Below, one piece after another: positions 1 to 9,102 of a stretch of DNA of 50,495 bases. This DNA comes from Rhodospirillaceae bacterium (GTDB lineage Bacteria > Pseudomonadota > Alphaproteobacteria > Rhodospirillales > Rhodospirillaceae). The stretch spans positions 1 to 50,495 of the forward strand of contig WOUV01000011.1 in the NCBI GenBank assembly GCA_009773045.1, written 5' to 3'. The first letter of the stretch is position 1; each line of letters opens with the position of its first letter. Under the pieces are notes generated by a model. It saw only the letters and a list, made by a program, of their open reading frames with translations, searched no databases and had not been told where the DNA came from. The translations under genes and the position numbers were made by a program.

Positions 1-730
1 CTCCCGACCAATGCCGTTGGCGTGATAGCGCGCGCCGATCTCGTAGGCGGGCAGATCGTCGGCGGAATCGGAACGAAAATACGCCATCCGTACCCGCCAA
101 GATGGATGACAGGCCAGAAGCGGCCACTCCTGCTCGATGTCTTTCCCGGCCGGCACCAGGGAGTCGATCACGGCATTGACATCAAAGACGCCGCTCACAT
201 CGGTGCCGTCGAAAACCGGCCTGCGGATGATGGTTTCGCCCAGGACCGCCTTTCGCAAAAGAAACAAAGTATGATCGGTCGGAAACAGGGTTCCGGGCGG
301 CAAGGCAAAGGTTTTTTGTTCGGGCTGGGTGAACAGAGCCTCGCCGCCGTGGTTCGTGTGTTCCAGGCGAGCCTCGCCGATGATCTTCTCGGGTTCTTCC
401 TCGCCTCGGTTGAGCGTGGCGAAGAAACGATAGCGCAGGCTATCCTTGGCTTCCCAGCTTAAAAAGTCCCACTGACTCGTGGTCGATTCGCCCCGTTCAT
501 CCGTCAGCATCATCTCGTTGCGCATTTCGACCGTCCAGCCATCGCAGACATCGGCGAAGCGGGACGCCATGCGGCCCGATGCCGCGGTCACGCCGCCCCC
601 CCGCCCGTATCAGTTCAATCTCGTAAACCACCTCGTGCGCCACAAGATCCGGCCCTGCCACCGCGGCATATCCGCTGCCGGACGCCAGCAGCGCGGCCAG
701 CAGCATCAGGGGGGGGACGCGCCGCGTCAT
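1..730 (-). pseudogene. eipB: EipB/DUF1849 family periplasmic protein, frameshifted, runs off the window
   Basis: Resembles the alphaproteobacterial cell-envelope integrity protein EipB (DUF1849), a periplasmic beta-spiral protein. The ATG at 728-730 has an AGAGG ribosome site 9 nt upstream and opens a signal peptide (basic start, hydrophobic core, about residues 1-26). The text then reads VAHEVVYEIELIRAGG. At the C7 tract 596-602 (G7 on the coding strand) the frame shifts. Removing one base restores a continuous product through DVCDGWTVEMRNE and SQWDFLSWEAKDSLRYRF to position 1, typical of the family. The 3' end lies outside the window. An IS605-type tnpB sits immediately upstream and reads in the same frame into this gene. 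Family call is from recall of conserved text; the frameshift is seen directly and may be a homopolymer sequencing error. Confidence 0.72.
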
Positions 731-2003
731 GGGTGACCTCTTCTTCTGCACGAGAGAATAACGGTGGAATATATAACCGTATCTATCATACCTACTTGAA
801 CCTGCCCAAACAGATTCAAAGCTGACTTCCTGCTTCGCAGAGGCTGGTTTCACCTTGAGCTTGCACCCAAGGCCAGAGCCTTCCTCTCCACAGGCTGACA
901 CCGTGGAACTCACGGCCAAATTCTTCAGATTGGTTGCCGCATTCACGTCGCGGTCGTGAACTGAGCCACAAGCGGAACAAGCCCACTCGCGCACCGACAG
1001 CGACAAGGTTTCGAGCTTGTAGCCGCAGTCCGAGCACGTCTTGCTGCTCGGATACCAGCGATCAGCCACCACGATCACCCCGCCGCGCTGTGCCGCCTTG
1101 TATTCCAGTTGCCGCCGGAACTCGAAGAAGCCCATATCCGACACGGCACGCGACAAGTGCCTGTTCTTGACCATGCCGCGCACGTTCAAATCCTTGATGC
1201 CGATGGTGTGGAACCGACGTGTGAGGCTTTGTCGTGAGTTGGTGCATGGCGTTTTGCCGGATGTTGCTGATCCGTACATGAAGCCTTGCCAGTTTCGCCT
1301 TCGCCTTCTTGCGGTTCCGCGAGCCTTTGACCTTGCGCGACAGGCCACGGGACAATCGCCGCAACCGATCCAGCAAGATTTTGTGAGCCTTCGGACCGGT
1401 GATGACTTCTCCCGTCGAGAACGTTACCAGTGCCGATACACCCAAATCCACACCCACCGCGCCTTGGTTTTCGGCTTCGGGGAGATGCGAACTGTCCGGA
1501 GTATCGACGGTGATGCTGGCAAACCAGCGGTCGGCCACACGGGAGACAGTGGCCGACAGGATCCTGCCGGTAAAGCGCAACGTCTCGCGCATTCGCACCC
1601 AGCCAAGTTTCGGGATGCGTATGCGCGAGCCGTCGATGCTGGATTGTTCATTGGTCAGGCTGAATCGGTCGTGGATGCCCTTCTTGCGAAACCGTGGATA
1701 GCGGGCGCGACCGGCGAAGAAGTTCTTGAACGCCGCGCCCAACTGGATGATCGCCATTTGCGGCACGTTCTTGGTGACCTCCCGCATCCAGGGGAAGCGC
1801 TCGCCTTTGATGCCGTTGAGTTGGCGGCGCAGGGCCATTTGCGAGGGCTTGGATAATGCAGAGTCGGCCTTGCACGCTTTGTACTGCCGTTGCCACTCCG
1901 CAAGCGCCCAGTTCCAGGCGAAGCGTGCTGTTCCTGCGGCACGGGCGAAGTACGTCGCCTGTACGTTGTTCGGGTCAAGGGCGATTTTGTGAGCGATCAG
2001 CAT
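731..2003 (-). pseudogene. tnpB: IS200/IS605-family TnpB (IS1341-type), frameshifted, catalytic Glu lost
   Basis: TnpB is the RNA-guided RuvC nuclease of IS605-type transposons. ATG at 2001-2003 starts MLIAHKIALDPNN. The N-terminal part contains the RuvC-I strand GVDLGVSALVTF (Asp present). The frame breaks near 1225 (one extra base), after which the other frame gives LTRRFHTIGIKDLNVRGM, a zinc ribbon (CSDCG, then CSACG) and RuvC-III HDRDVNAATNL (Asp present). The RuvC-II motif has Lys (codon at 1193-1195) where active TnpBs carry the catalytic Glu. No stop codon is met before the eipB ATG at 730, so the 3' boundary given is nominal; conserved TnpB text ends near 800. No tnpA is visible. Probably an inactive, decaying single-gene element. 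The two lesions are seen; inactivity is inferred. Confidence 0.82.
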
Positions 2004-2066
2004 GATAGGGCCTTCACCGCCTTTTTCACGCCCCCCGAATGGAACCGGGCCTTGAAACACGGCGCA

Positions 2067-2870
2067 TCACCCCGCTCCATGCCGTGTCCGCCACACCCGC
2101 AACAAAGGCAGATCAACAACTCCGTGCCCAGGATCCTCTCCCGCCAGCAGAGCAAAGGGGCGCTGCGGCTCGCCAAGATCACTCACAACCGCCAGCGCCG
2201 CGGCAAACCCGCCTTCGTGCAGCGGCTCGCTGTAGGCCGATAGCGTGACGACGGCGGGCAAACCGGCCGCCGTCGCCGCGGCAAGACCAATGGCGCTGTC
2301 CTCGATCACGAGACACGCGGCGGCCTCCACCCCCAACCGCTCCACGACCCATCGGTAGATATCCGGTTCAGGCTTTTTGTGGGGGACATCCTCGCCACAT
2401 CCAAGAACAGCGAAAACGGTTGCGACGTGCGGCCCCAGGAGACTGCGCAACAAGGCCTCCACCGCCGACCGTTGCGAGGATGTGGCACAGGCCAGACGCA
2501 CACCAGCGGCCCGGGCCTCGGCCAAAAGACGGAGCACCCCCGGACGCGCGCGAACCTGCCCTTGCGCGATCCATGCCGCGTAAAGGCGAGATTTTTCCCG
2601 GTGCACGGCATCGATCCTACCCAGCTCGACCGCCACGCCGGTTTGCGCCAGAAACGCCCGCAAGCGTTCGCGACCGCCCCCCACGCGCAACAGAGCGCGA
2701 TAGGTGTCGGCATCCCAATACCAGGGCAGGCCGAAGGTTTCAAAGACGGTATTGAACGCCCGACGATGCACTTCCTCGGTTTCGGCCAGCGTGCCGTCCA
2801 CGTCAAAAATAATCGCCCCCACGTCGGGGAGAGGTCCGTCGGTTCGTCTCTGCCCGTCAGGCCCCCTCAC
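2067..2870 (-). CDS. cbbY: HAD-IA hydrolase, CbbY-like sugar-phosphate phosphatase
   Basis: HAD subfamily IA phosphatase of 267 residues. Motif I is FDVDGTLAETEEVHRRAFN near the N-terminus (nucleophile Asp plus acid/base Asp), motif II is CATSSQ, motif III Lys lies in HKKPEPDIY, and motif IV is VIEDSAIGL. The AETEEVHRRAFN cap entry is typical of CbbY, the xylulose-1,5-bisphosphate phosphatase that clears a misfire product of Rubisco in Calvin-cycle organisms. Related phosphoglycolate or beta-phosphoglucomutase enzymes share the fold, so the substrate is not proven. The start is a GTG at 2868-2870 that overlaps the TGA of the upstream zinc-ribbon gene (GTGA), implying translational coupling. 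No Rubisco gene is in the window. Confidence 0.8.
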   Translation of the reverse strand: MRGPDGQRRTDGPLPDVGAIIFDVDGTLAETEEVHRRAFNTVFETFGLPWYWDADTYRALLRVGGGRERLRAFLAQTGVAVELGRIDAVHREKSRLYAAWIAQGQVRARPGVLRLLAEARAAGVRLACATSSQRSAVEALLRSLLGPHVATVFAVLGCGEDVPHKKPEPDIYRWVVERLGVEAAACLVIEDSAIGLAAATAAGLPAVVTLSAYSEPLHEGGFAAALAVVSDLGEPQRPFALLAGEDPGHGVVDLPLLRVWRTRHGAG

Positions 2871-3898
2871 GTCCGGTCAAATCCTATATCAACGGTTGCT
2901 CCGGCGGGTGGATTTTGCAAACGGAAAACAAATTTCGCCTTTTCTCCAGGCGGCAAGGTCGCGATGGGCGGCGCCATCGTTTCGCCCTTGCGCACGATGT
3001 GCCTGTTTTCATCCCGGAAGACCAGGCGCATCGACGGCACGGGAATGGAGACGGCGGCCACGTTTTCCATAACGCCCTTGACCAGCAGGACCCGCACACC
3101 TTCTTCCATGACGATCAGCGTCGTCACATCGGACAATTTAAGACTCTCGGCCACATTGATCACCGGCAGCCCCCAGCCGGCAAGGGAATTTTGCAGCTCC
3201 GGCCACACCCTGAACACCTGTTCGCGTCCCAGCCACGCCCCGCCCAGGCCGATCACCACCACCATCACGCCGATCCCCGCGCCCATCAGAAGGCGGCGCG
3301 GACCGTTGTTCTGTTCTTCTTCGCCATCGTCAAAGCCGCTCGCGAAAATCGAGGGAATCGGCCCAGGATCGTCATCAAGGACGAGTTCGTCCAGATTCAG
3401 TCTCGAGTCGGGAAAACCTGCGGATTCTTCCGGCCTTGGGTGAACGGTTGGTCGGCGGGGGTCAAAGGAAAAGGCGGCGGAATCGGCACTTGAATCGGCG
3501 GTGAACATTCCCTCCGATTCCAATGGAATCTCGTCGTTTTTCTCGCCTCTTTCGTTCCATTCATTCGCATCGCGGCCCCACGTGGCACCCTCTGCCCGTA
3601 ACGTGTCCTCAAGTGCCGTGGTATTTTCAAGAGTTTCGTCGAGGTCCGAAGGTATTTTTTCGTCAGGGAAAAAGGAGTTTGCCGTTTCCACGCTCTCCTT
3701 TTCGACATCCGCCATAATGCTTGTTGTACTGTCGGTTGCCTGCGGCACAGATTCCTGCACCACCGTTTGCGCGTTTTCCTCGGGCAGGGCATGCCAAACG
3801 GCACCGCAGGTCGCGCATTTCAGCTTACGACCGGAGGGCTTCAGCAGGTGATCGGCCACCGCGAAGCGTGAATGACATTTCGGACAGGCTACACGCAT
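2867..3898 (-). CDS. MJ0042-type zinc-ribbon, single-pass membrane protein (DUF3426-like)
   Basis: About 343 residues. The N-terminus MRVACPKCHSRFAV followed by KLKCATCGAVWHAL is the MJ0042/zinc_ribbon_5 motif (CxxC ... CxxC). A long acidic low-complexity stretch follows (rich in E, D, S), then one transmembrane helix (MGAGIGVMVVVIGLGGAWLG) and a C-terminal extracytoplasmic domain of the DUF3426 type (VLLVKGVMENVAAVSIPVP). I chose the ATG at 3896-3898 because the zinc ribbon begins directly there; the upstream 20 residues look non-coding. In many Rhodospirillales a protein like this lies next to ftsE/ftsX, and here it is divergent from ftsE across 129 bp. Function unknown; a regulatory or envelope role is possible. 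Confidence 0.85.
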   Translation of the reverse strand: MRVACPKCHSRFAVADHLLKPSGRKLKCATCGAVWHALPEENAQTVVQESVPQATDSTTSIMADVEKESVETANSFFPDEKIPSDLDETLENTTALEDTLRAEGATWGRDANEWNERGEKNDEIPLESEGMFTADSSADSAAFSFDPRRPTVHPRPEESAGFPDSRLNLDELVLDDDPGPIPSIFASGFDDGEEEQNNGPRRLLMGAGIGVMVVVIGLGGAWLGREQVFRVWPELQNSLAGWGLPVINVAESLKLSDVTTLIVMEEGVRVLLVKGVMENVAAVSIPVPSMRLVFRDENRHIVRKGETMAPPIATLPPGEKAKFVFRLQNPPAGATVDIGFDRT

Positions 3899-3999
3899 TT
3901 TGCCTCGGCATTTTTGGAGGCGGAATGTTTTCTTTTCCCCGGATCGTTGCGACTTCATTATAAGTCTTCTGGTGCGTCGCTGGCAAGCGCGGAGCGCGG

Positions 4000-4019
4000 T
4001 TGATCAATCGGTTAATCAA
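4000..4019. promoter_or_regulatory. AT-rich inverted motif in the zinc-ribbon/ftsE divergent promoter region
   Basis: The divergent gap (3899-4027) contains TTGATCAA (4000-4007) and then GGTTAATCAA just before the AAGGAG ribosome site of ftsE. TTGATCAA resembles FNR half-sites but lacks the N4 spacer of a real FNR box. The same TTGATCAATCG string recurs upstream of mamF at 37801. Low confidence as an operator. Confidence 0.2.
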
Positions 4020-4027
4020 AAGGAGTC

Positions 4028-4750
4028 ATGGTGCCGGACATTTCCCCCGCCAACAACGTGGTGCGTTTCGAGAGCGTGGGTTTGCGGTACGGACAGGGGC
4101 CGGAAATCCTGCAAGATATCACGCTCTCCCTTGCTACGGGGGCGTTTTACTTCCTGACCGGGCCAAGCGGTGCCGGCAAGTCTTCGCTCCTGAGCCTGAT
4201 GTATCTGGCCCAGCGTCCGTCGCGCGGTGTTTTGACCCTGTTCGGCCAGGATGTTTCCCTGACGCGGCGCCAGATGCTGCCGGCCATCCGTCGCCGGGTG
4301 GGGGTCGTATTCCAGGAATTCTGGCTGCTGGACCATTTGTCCACTCTTGACAACGTGGCCTTGCCCTTGCGGGTGGCCGGTGTGCGCGAGGAGGAAATCA
4401 TGAAACACGTGCCAGAACTTCTGGCATGGGTGGGGCTTGCCCATTATCTTCACGCCAAACCATCGACCCTCTCTGGTGGCCAGAAACAGCGGGTTGCCAT
4501 CGCCCGGGCCGTGATCAGCCGACCAGACCTTTTGCTCGCCGATGAACCGACAGGCAACGTGGATGACCGCATTGCCATGCGGCTGCTGCATCTTTTCATC
4601 GAACTGAACAAACTTGGAACAACCGTGGTCATCGCGACCCATAACGAACGTCTGGTGCGGCGGTTCAATTTTCCGCGCATGCATCTGGAAAACGGCCGCC
4701 TGACTTTGTATGCACCGTACCAGGACCCGGCGGTGCCGGATGAGATCTGA
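4028..4750 (+). CDS. ftsE: Cell division ATP-binding protein FtsE
   Basis: ABC ATPase of 240 residues that pairs with FtsX to control septal peptidoglycan hydrolases. Walker A is GPSGAGKS (residues 45-52), the Q-loop lies in VGVVFQEFWLL, the signature is LSGGQKQR, Walker B is LLLADEPTGNVD, and the H-loop is in VIATHN. The text LDHLSTLDNVALPLRV is characteristic of FtsE rather than of LolD or MacB. Start ATG at 4028 follows AAGGAG by 6 nt. Its TGA overlaps the ftsX ATG (TGATG), so the pair is coupled. Confidence 0.95.
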   Translation: MVPDISPANNVVRFESVGLRYGQGPEILQDITLSLATGAFYFLTGPSGAGKSSLLSLMYLAQRPSRGVLTLFGQDVSLTRRQMLPAIRRRVGVVFQEFWLLDHLSTLDNVALPLRVAGVREEEIMKHVPELLAWVGLAHYLHAKPSTLSGGQKQRVAIARAVISRPDLLLADEPTGNVDDRIAMRLLHLFIELNKLGTTVVIATHNERLVRRFNFPRMHLENGRLTLYAPYQDPAVPDEI

Positions 4751-5637
4751 TGTTCAAACGCCGTTCAGACCTGCCGTTTGACAACGACGCAACGAGTCAC
4801 TTCCTGCCGACCATTGTGGCCGTGATGGTGTTTCTGGCTGTTCTGGCCACCACCGGTGCCATGGTCATTCAGGACATTCTGGAGCGCTGGCATCGCGATG
4901 TCTCGGGCACCGTAACGGTCCAGGTGGGCGCCCTGGCAAGCGATTCCCTTGCCGAAGTCCAGCAAAGGGTCGATGCGGCGATCACCGTGTTGCAGAACAC
5001 TCCCGGCATCGCCGCGGCGCGCCCCCTGGACCAGCGCGAGATCGCTGATCTGCTGGAACCCTGGCTGGGATCGACCGAACTTGTGGCCGACTTGCCATTG
5101 CCGCGTTTGATCGATGTGACCTTGCGCAAGGGAGCGACGGTCGATATGAACGCCCTGACGCAGCGCCTTGCCGAAACAGTCCCCGCGACATCCCTTAACG
5201 ATCACCAGGTCTGGCTGTCGAAACTGGTCCGCCTGGGCCGCGGGCTGGAGGTGCTGGCCTTGAGCGTGGTGGCCATGGTCATTGCCACCACGGCGGTCGC
5301 GGTCGCGCACGCCACCCACAGCGCACTGGCGATTCACCATTCCGTGATCGAGGTTTTGCATATCGTCGGCGCTCATGACGATTACATCGCCCGCCAGTTT
5401 GCACACTTGTCGCTGATTCAGGGGCTGCGTGGTGGTTTTTGGGGGCTTATGCTGGCAGTGCCGGTTCTGGGGATCATCGGCTGGCTGGCGAGTCATCTGG
5501 AAAGCGGTCTGTTGCCGGCTTTTGTCGTCAGACCCTTCCATCTGGTTAGTCTTGGCCTTCTGCCGCTGGGAATGGCCGGACTGGCCCAACTCACCGCCCG
5601 AATCACTGTGCACCGAACCCTGGCGCGCATGCCATGA
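4750..5637 (+). CDS. ftsX: Cell division permease FtsX
   Basis: Four-helix membrane protein (295 residues) that forms the FtsEX complex and transmits ATP hydrolysis to periplasmic murein hydrolases. The first helix (FLPTIVAVMVFLAVLATTGAMV) is followed by a periplasmic domain of about 140 residues with VQVG and LIDVTLRKG, then three C-terminal helices around residues 172-195, 225-245 and 260-285. The cytosolic text VIEVLHIVGAHDDYIARQFAHLSLIQG matches the conserved FtsX loop (typically LRLVGA.D.FI...F). The start overlaps the ftsE stop, and length is normal for alphaproteobacteria. Confidence 0.93.
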   Translation: MFKRRSDLPFDNDATSHFLPTIVAVMVFLAVLATTGAMVIQDILERWHRDVSGTVTVQVGALASDSLAEVQQRVDAAITVLQNTPGIAAARPLDQREIADLLEPWLGSTELVADLPLPRLIDVTLRKGATVDMNALTQRLAETVPATSLNDHQVWLSKLVRLGRGLEVLALSVVAMVIATTAVAVAHATHSALAIHHSVIEVLHIVGAHDDYIARQFAHLSLIQGLRGGFWGLMLAVPVLGIIGWLASHLESGLLPAFVVRPFHLVSLGLLPLGMAGLAQLTARITVHRTLARMP

Positions 5638-5661
5638 ACCAGAACAGACCGTGAAACTGTC

Positions 5662-6279
5662 GTGAGCACGGAGAATACCGGGCATGGACCGCGTTTGACG
5701 ACCCTAGTGGCCTCTGTCCTGGCCGCCCTTGGAGCGGCTTGGCTGGTGGGGCTGATCTGGTATGCGGCCGATATGCGCGCCGTCGTGGCCGAAATGGATA
5801 TGCACACCGATGCCATCGTCGTTCTGACCGGCGGGAGCGTGCGGGTCAAAACCGGCATCGCGCTGTTGCGGTCCGGTCGGGGAACACGGCTGTTCATTTC
5901 GGGTGTCCATGCGGATGTGGATCTCGCCGACCTGACACGATCCATCGACGAAACACCAGAGGATCTGGGTGAAAGGATCACGCTTGGCTATGCCGCCGGC
6001 GATACCATCGGCAACGCCGCCGAAACCGCGGCCTGGATGCAGGCCAACGGCTATGTTTCCCTGCGGCTCGTGACCGCCGCCTATCACATGAAACGGAGCG
6101 TGCTCGAATTCCAGCGGGTGATGCCCGGGGTCAGAATCACCCCCCACCCGGTCTTTCCTCTGGCATTCAAGCAGGAGGAATGGTGGCGTTGGCCGGGCAC
6201 GGCAACCTTGATCGCCACCGAATACACCAAGTATCTGCTGGCGCTGTTTCGTCATTGGATCGTGAACAGATTTTTGTGA
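5662..6279 (+). CDS. YdcF/ElyC-family (DUF218) membrane-anchored protein
   Basis: DUF218 protein of 205 residues; relatives (ElyC, SanA, YdcF) act in envelope assembly or vancomycin tolerance, with unclear chemistry. There is one N-terminal transmembrane helix (about residues 13-33), then the Rossmann-like core: DAIVVLTGGSVRVKTGIALL, RLFISGVH, and ETAAWMQANGYVSLRLVTAAYHMKRS. The gene starts with GTG at 5662, 24 nt after ftsX, and very likely belongs to the ftsE-ftsX transcript. In related genomes this gene and the acyltransferase that follows are neighbours of ftsEX. Confidence 0.85.
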   Translation: MSTENTGHGPRLTTLVASVLAALGAAWLVGLIWYAADMRAVVAEMDMHTDAIVVLTGGSVRVKTGIALLRSGRGTRLFISGVHADVDLADLTRSIDETPEDLGERITLGYAAGDTIGNAAETAAWMQANGYVSLRLVTAAYHMKRSVLEFQRVMPGVRITPHPVFPLAFKQEEWWRWPGTATLIATEYTKYLLALFRHWIVNRFL

Positions 6280-6300
6280 TAATGGACTGGAACATGACCA

Positions 6301-6327
6301 AGGACCACGGAGGGACTACGGAGGGAC
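6301..6327 (+). repeat. 11-bp tandem repeat after ydcF
   Basis: GGACCACGGAG and GGACTACGGAG follow one another, then GGACC. They lie in the 208-bp gap between ydcF and plsC. The gap also holds a G9 tract at 6405-6413. No gene or clear terminator is seen here. Confidence 0.6.
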
Positions 6328-6487
6328 CAATTCTTTCCTGTCATCCCCTGTGATACCGTCGAGCCTTGATCCTCAGGGCTTCCCCTCAGACGCCGGGCGT
6401 CCGCGGGGGGGGGTACCGTGCGGCGCGCTCACCCTGGGCGTCAGTCGGGACTGGGGCCGAGAGGGATGATTTCCCAGAGGAGACAGT

Positions 6488-7195
6488 ATGATCGTTGTCC
6501 GCTCCGCCCTGTTCAACATCTTGTTTGTGCTATGGACCGTGGGGTTGGGGGGCGTGGTTGTCGTGCCGGGGCTTGTGGGGCCGCGGGGTTGGACTCAAGG
6601 TTTTGCGCGTTTGTGGGTTCGGGGGATTTTTTTACTCCTGCGGGGAATCGTCGGAATCCGGCACGAAATCCGCGGACTGGACAATTTGCCACGAGGCCCG
6701 GTGATCATCGCCGCCAAGCATCAGTCAGCCTGGGATACCTTGGTCTTCCATACATTTCTTGACGATCCCGTTTTCATCGTGAAGCGGGAATTGTTTGCCC
6801 TGCCCATCATTGGCTGGCTCATGCGCAAAAGTGGCTGCATCGGCATTGACCGATCGAAAGGAGCACGGGCCTTGAAAAAGATGGCCGAAGGCGCGCGGCG
6901 GGCCAGGGCCGATGGCCGCCAGCTCGTCGTTTTTCCGGAAGGCACGCGCACGGCTCTGGGGAATGTCGTGGCGTACCAGCCGGGGGTTGCCATGCTCTCC
7001 CGCGATCTGTCCTTGCCCGTGGTGCCGGTTGCCTTGAACTCGGGCCTGTTCTGGGGACGGCGCAGTTTCATGAAACGGCCGGGGCGGATCGTGCTTGAAA
7101 TCCTGCCCGCCATGCCGGCCGGATTGGAACGGCATGTGTTCATGGCCGAACTGCAATCCCGCATCGAGTCCGCCTCGCGAAGGCTTGCGCCGTGA
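6488..7195 (+). CDS. plsC: 1-acyl-sn-glycerol-3-phosphate acyltransferase (PlsC family)
   Basis: Membrane acyltransferase that makes phosphatidic acid from lysophosphatidic acid. The PlsC motif HQSAWDT gives the HX4D catalytic pair (His78, Asp83), and the substrate-binding motif FPEGTR lies further on. An N-terminal helix (residues 5-30) and a second hydrophobic stretch (about 45-57) anchor it. Length 235 residues is normal. ATG at 6488 follows AGGAGA at a good distance. The gene sits downstream of ftsEX-ydcF, a common arrangement in this group, but 208 bp with poly-G separates them, so it may have its own promoter. Confidence 0.92.
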   Translation: MIVVRSALFNILFVLWTVGLGGVVVVPGLVGPRGWTQGFARLWVRGIFLLLRGIVGIRHEIRGLDNLPRGPVIIAAKHQSAWDTLVFHTFLDDPVFIVKRELFALPIIGWLMRKSGCIGIDRSKGARALKKMAEGARRARADGRQLVVFPEGTRTALGNVVAYQPGVAMLSRDLSLPVVPVALNSGLFWGRRSFMKRPGRIVLEILPAMPAGLERHVFMAELQSRIESASRRLAP

Positions 7196-7314
7196 CGACG
7201 GGGCAAGCACATTGGACAAAAAAGACGATGGGACACAGGCTTTGAGGATGATGTTCGGGACATTGTACTGGCGGGTGCGCCCTCTTCTCATGTTTTGTCG
7301 TACACGATCGAGCC

Positions 7315-8424
7315 ATGCCTAACGGACCCCTTGCCGTCTATCGTCAGCGCCTTGCCGCCGGCACGCTACAGCCCGATCCTGCCCAGGAACTGGCCGCGGA
7401 AAAACTTGAAAGCCTCCACCGCGCCCTGTGCGACTACCGCCCCGCCCCCGCCGGGTGGAAGGCCCGGTTCGGCCTGGCGCGCCGCCGCGAGACACCCCCG
7501 CAAGGGTTGTATCTGTGCGGTGACGTGGGACGCGGCAAGTCCATGCTGATGGACATATTCTTTCAGGCCACCCCCGTCACCGCCAAGCGCCGAGTCCATT
7601 TCCATGCCTTCATGCGCGACATCCACGAGGCCCTGCACGCCTGGCGCCGCGCGCCGGGCAAGGAAACCGACCCCCTGCCCGTCCTCGCCCGCGACAGCGC
7701 CCGCCAGAACTGGCTCTTGTGCCTGGATGAGCTGGAGATTCGCGATATCGCCGATGCCATGATCGTCGGCACGTTGTTCGAAGAACTGCTGGCGCAAGGG
7801 GTCGTGGTGGTGACGACATCGAACCGTGCGCCCGATGACCTTTACAAGGATGGATTGCAGCGCGAGAAGTTCCTGCCCTTCATCGCCACCCTCAAGAACC
7901 GGCTCGATGTGTTGGAGCTGTCGGGGGAGCGGGACTTTCGGCTGGGGCGTCTACAGGGCCTGCCGGTCTATCACCAGCCGCCGGGTCCGGCCGCCGAGGC
8001 GGCCCTTGCGGAATGTTTCCGTCGCTTTTCCGAGGACAGGCCGCCGGGAGAGGAGCATCTTGTCGTTTATGGTCGCATCCTGAAAGTCCCCCACGCGGCG
8101 GGGCGCGTGGCCCGGTTTTCGTTCGCCGAACTGTGCGAGACACCCCTTGGCGCCAGCGATTATCTGCACCTTGCCACCCATTACGATGTCATGATCATCA
8201 TGGACATTCCGCGCCTTTTCCCCGAACGGCTGGACGTGGCGCGACGGTTCGTCACCCTGATCGATGCCTTGTACGAACACCGGGTCTTGTTGATATGCTC
8301 CGCCGAGGCGCCGCCGCACGCCTTATACCCCGCCGGTCAGGGCGCCTTCGAATTCCAGCGCACGGCGAGCCGCTTGATGGAAATGCAGGCCGATGACTAC
8401 ATCCGCCGCCCGCACCTGACGTAA
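7315..8424 (+). CDS. zapE: Cell division ATPase ZapE (AFG1-like)
   Basis: AFG1/ZapE family AAA+ protein of 369 residues; in proteobacteria it associates with the divisome and FtsZ. Walker A is GDVGRGKS (69-76), Walker B is LLCLDELEI, and the sensor region reads [25 protein letters not shown], the family hallmark. [23 protein letters not shown] near the C-terminus is also diagnostic. Start ATG at 7315. It precedes the rpmH-rnpA block; in many alphaproteobacteria zapE lies near mdh/suc genes, so the neighbourhood is somewhat unusual. Confidence 0.92.
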   Translation: MPNGPLAVYRQRLAAGTLQPDPAQELAAEKLESLHRALCDYRPAPAGWKARFGLARRRETPPQGLYLCGDVGRGKSMLMDIFFQATPVTAKRRVHFHAFMRDIHEALHAWRRAPGKETDPLPVLARDSARQNWLLCLDELEIRDIADAMIVGTLFEELLAQGVVVVTTSNRAPDDLYKDGLQREKFLPFIATLKNRLDVLELSGERDFRLGRLQGLPVYHQPPGPAAEAALAECFRRFSEDRPPGEEHLVVYGRILKVPHAAGRVARFSFAELCETPLGASDYLHLATHYDVMIIMDIPRLFPERLDVARRFVTLIDALYEHRVLLICSAEAPPHALYPAGQGAFEFQRTASRLMEMQADDYIRRPHLT

Positions 8425-8513
8425 CGAACCGACGTTCCATAGCATTTGACTCCTTGCCTGCAAGACCGTATACAGCACCCTTGTTTCCAGACGATCCCAA
8501 TGGAGTTAGACTC

Positions 8514-8648
8514 GTGAAGCGTACCTATCAGCCGAGCAAACTCGTTCGTGCCCGCCGGCACGGTTTCCGCGCCCGGATGGCCACCGTTGGCGGGCGCCGC
8601 GTCATCAGAAACCGCCGCGCCAAAGGCCGCAAGCGTCTTTCTGCATGA
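8514..8648 (+). CDS. rpmH: 50S ribosomal protein L34
   Basis: L34 is 44 residues and essentially all conserved: [18 protein letters not shown], then [17 protein letters not shown]. The start is GTG at 8514, preceded by TGGAG. It heads the widespread rpmH-rnpA-yidD-yidC-engB operon. Confidence 0.97.
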   Translation: MKRTYQPSKLVRARRHGFRARMATVGGRRVIRNRRAKGRKRLSA

Positions 8649-8661
8649 AGACGGAATCTGC

Positions 8662-9102
8662 ATGAAGACAGAACTGGTCCGTCTCAAGCGGCGGGGAGAT
8701 TTTCTCCGGGTCGCCAGGACTCAGCACAAATGGGTGACGCCGGGTCTCATCCTTCAGGCGGCCCCCATGGTGGATGCTGTTCCTGCTGGATTCATACCCG
8801 TCGTGCGGATCGGGTTCACCGTCAGCCGCAAGGTGGGCAATGCCGTGGTGCGCAACCGGGTGCGACGGCGCCTGCGGGCGCTGGCGGCGGCAGTATTGCC
8901 GGAAGTGGTCAGACCCGGGCAGGATCTGGTTCTGATCGGTCGGACCGGGACACGAAAGCGCACCTATGCCGACCTTCTCGCCGATCTGAAAACCGCGGTG
9001 CACCGCCTGGGCGTTTCCCACGAGGCGGCGTCGCAAAAAGGAACGCGCCCGCGCAAGGGGGGTTCACCAAATGCTTCGCCAGAAATGAAAAAACCGTCAT
9101 GA
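8662..9102 (+). CDS. rnpA: Ribonuclease P protein component
   Basis: Protein subunit of RNase P, which removes tRNA 5' leaders. It contains RRGDFLRV at the N-terminus and the RNR motif [17 protein letters not shown] that contacts the RNA, followed by [10 protein letters not shown] and YADLLADL. Length 146 residues, with a C-terminal basic tail. ATG at 8662 begins 13 nt after rpmH. The TGA overlaps the yidD ATG (ATGA). Confidence 0.95.
   Translation: MKTELVRLKRRGDFLRVARTQHKWVTPGLILQAAPMVDAVPAGFIPVVRIGFTVSRKVGNAVVRNRVRRRLRALAAAVLPEVVRPGQDLVLIGRTGTRKRTYADLLADLKTAVHRLGVSHEAASQKGTRPRKGGSPNASPEMKKPS

Noticed and set aside
4000-4007. FNR box upstream of ftsE (TTGATCAA)
   Set aside because: FNR sites need TTGAT-N4-ATCAA; the four-base spacer is missing.
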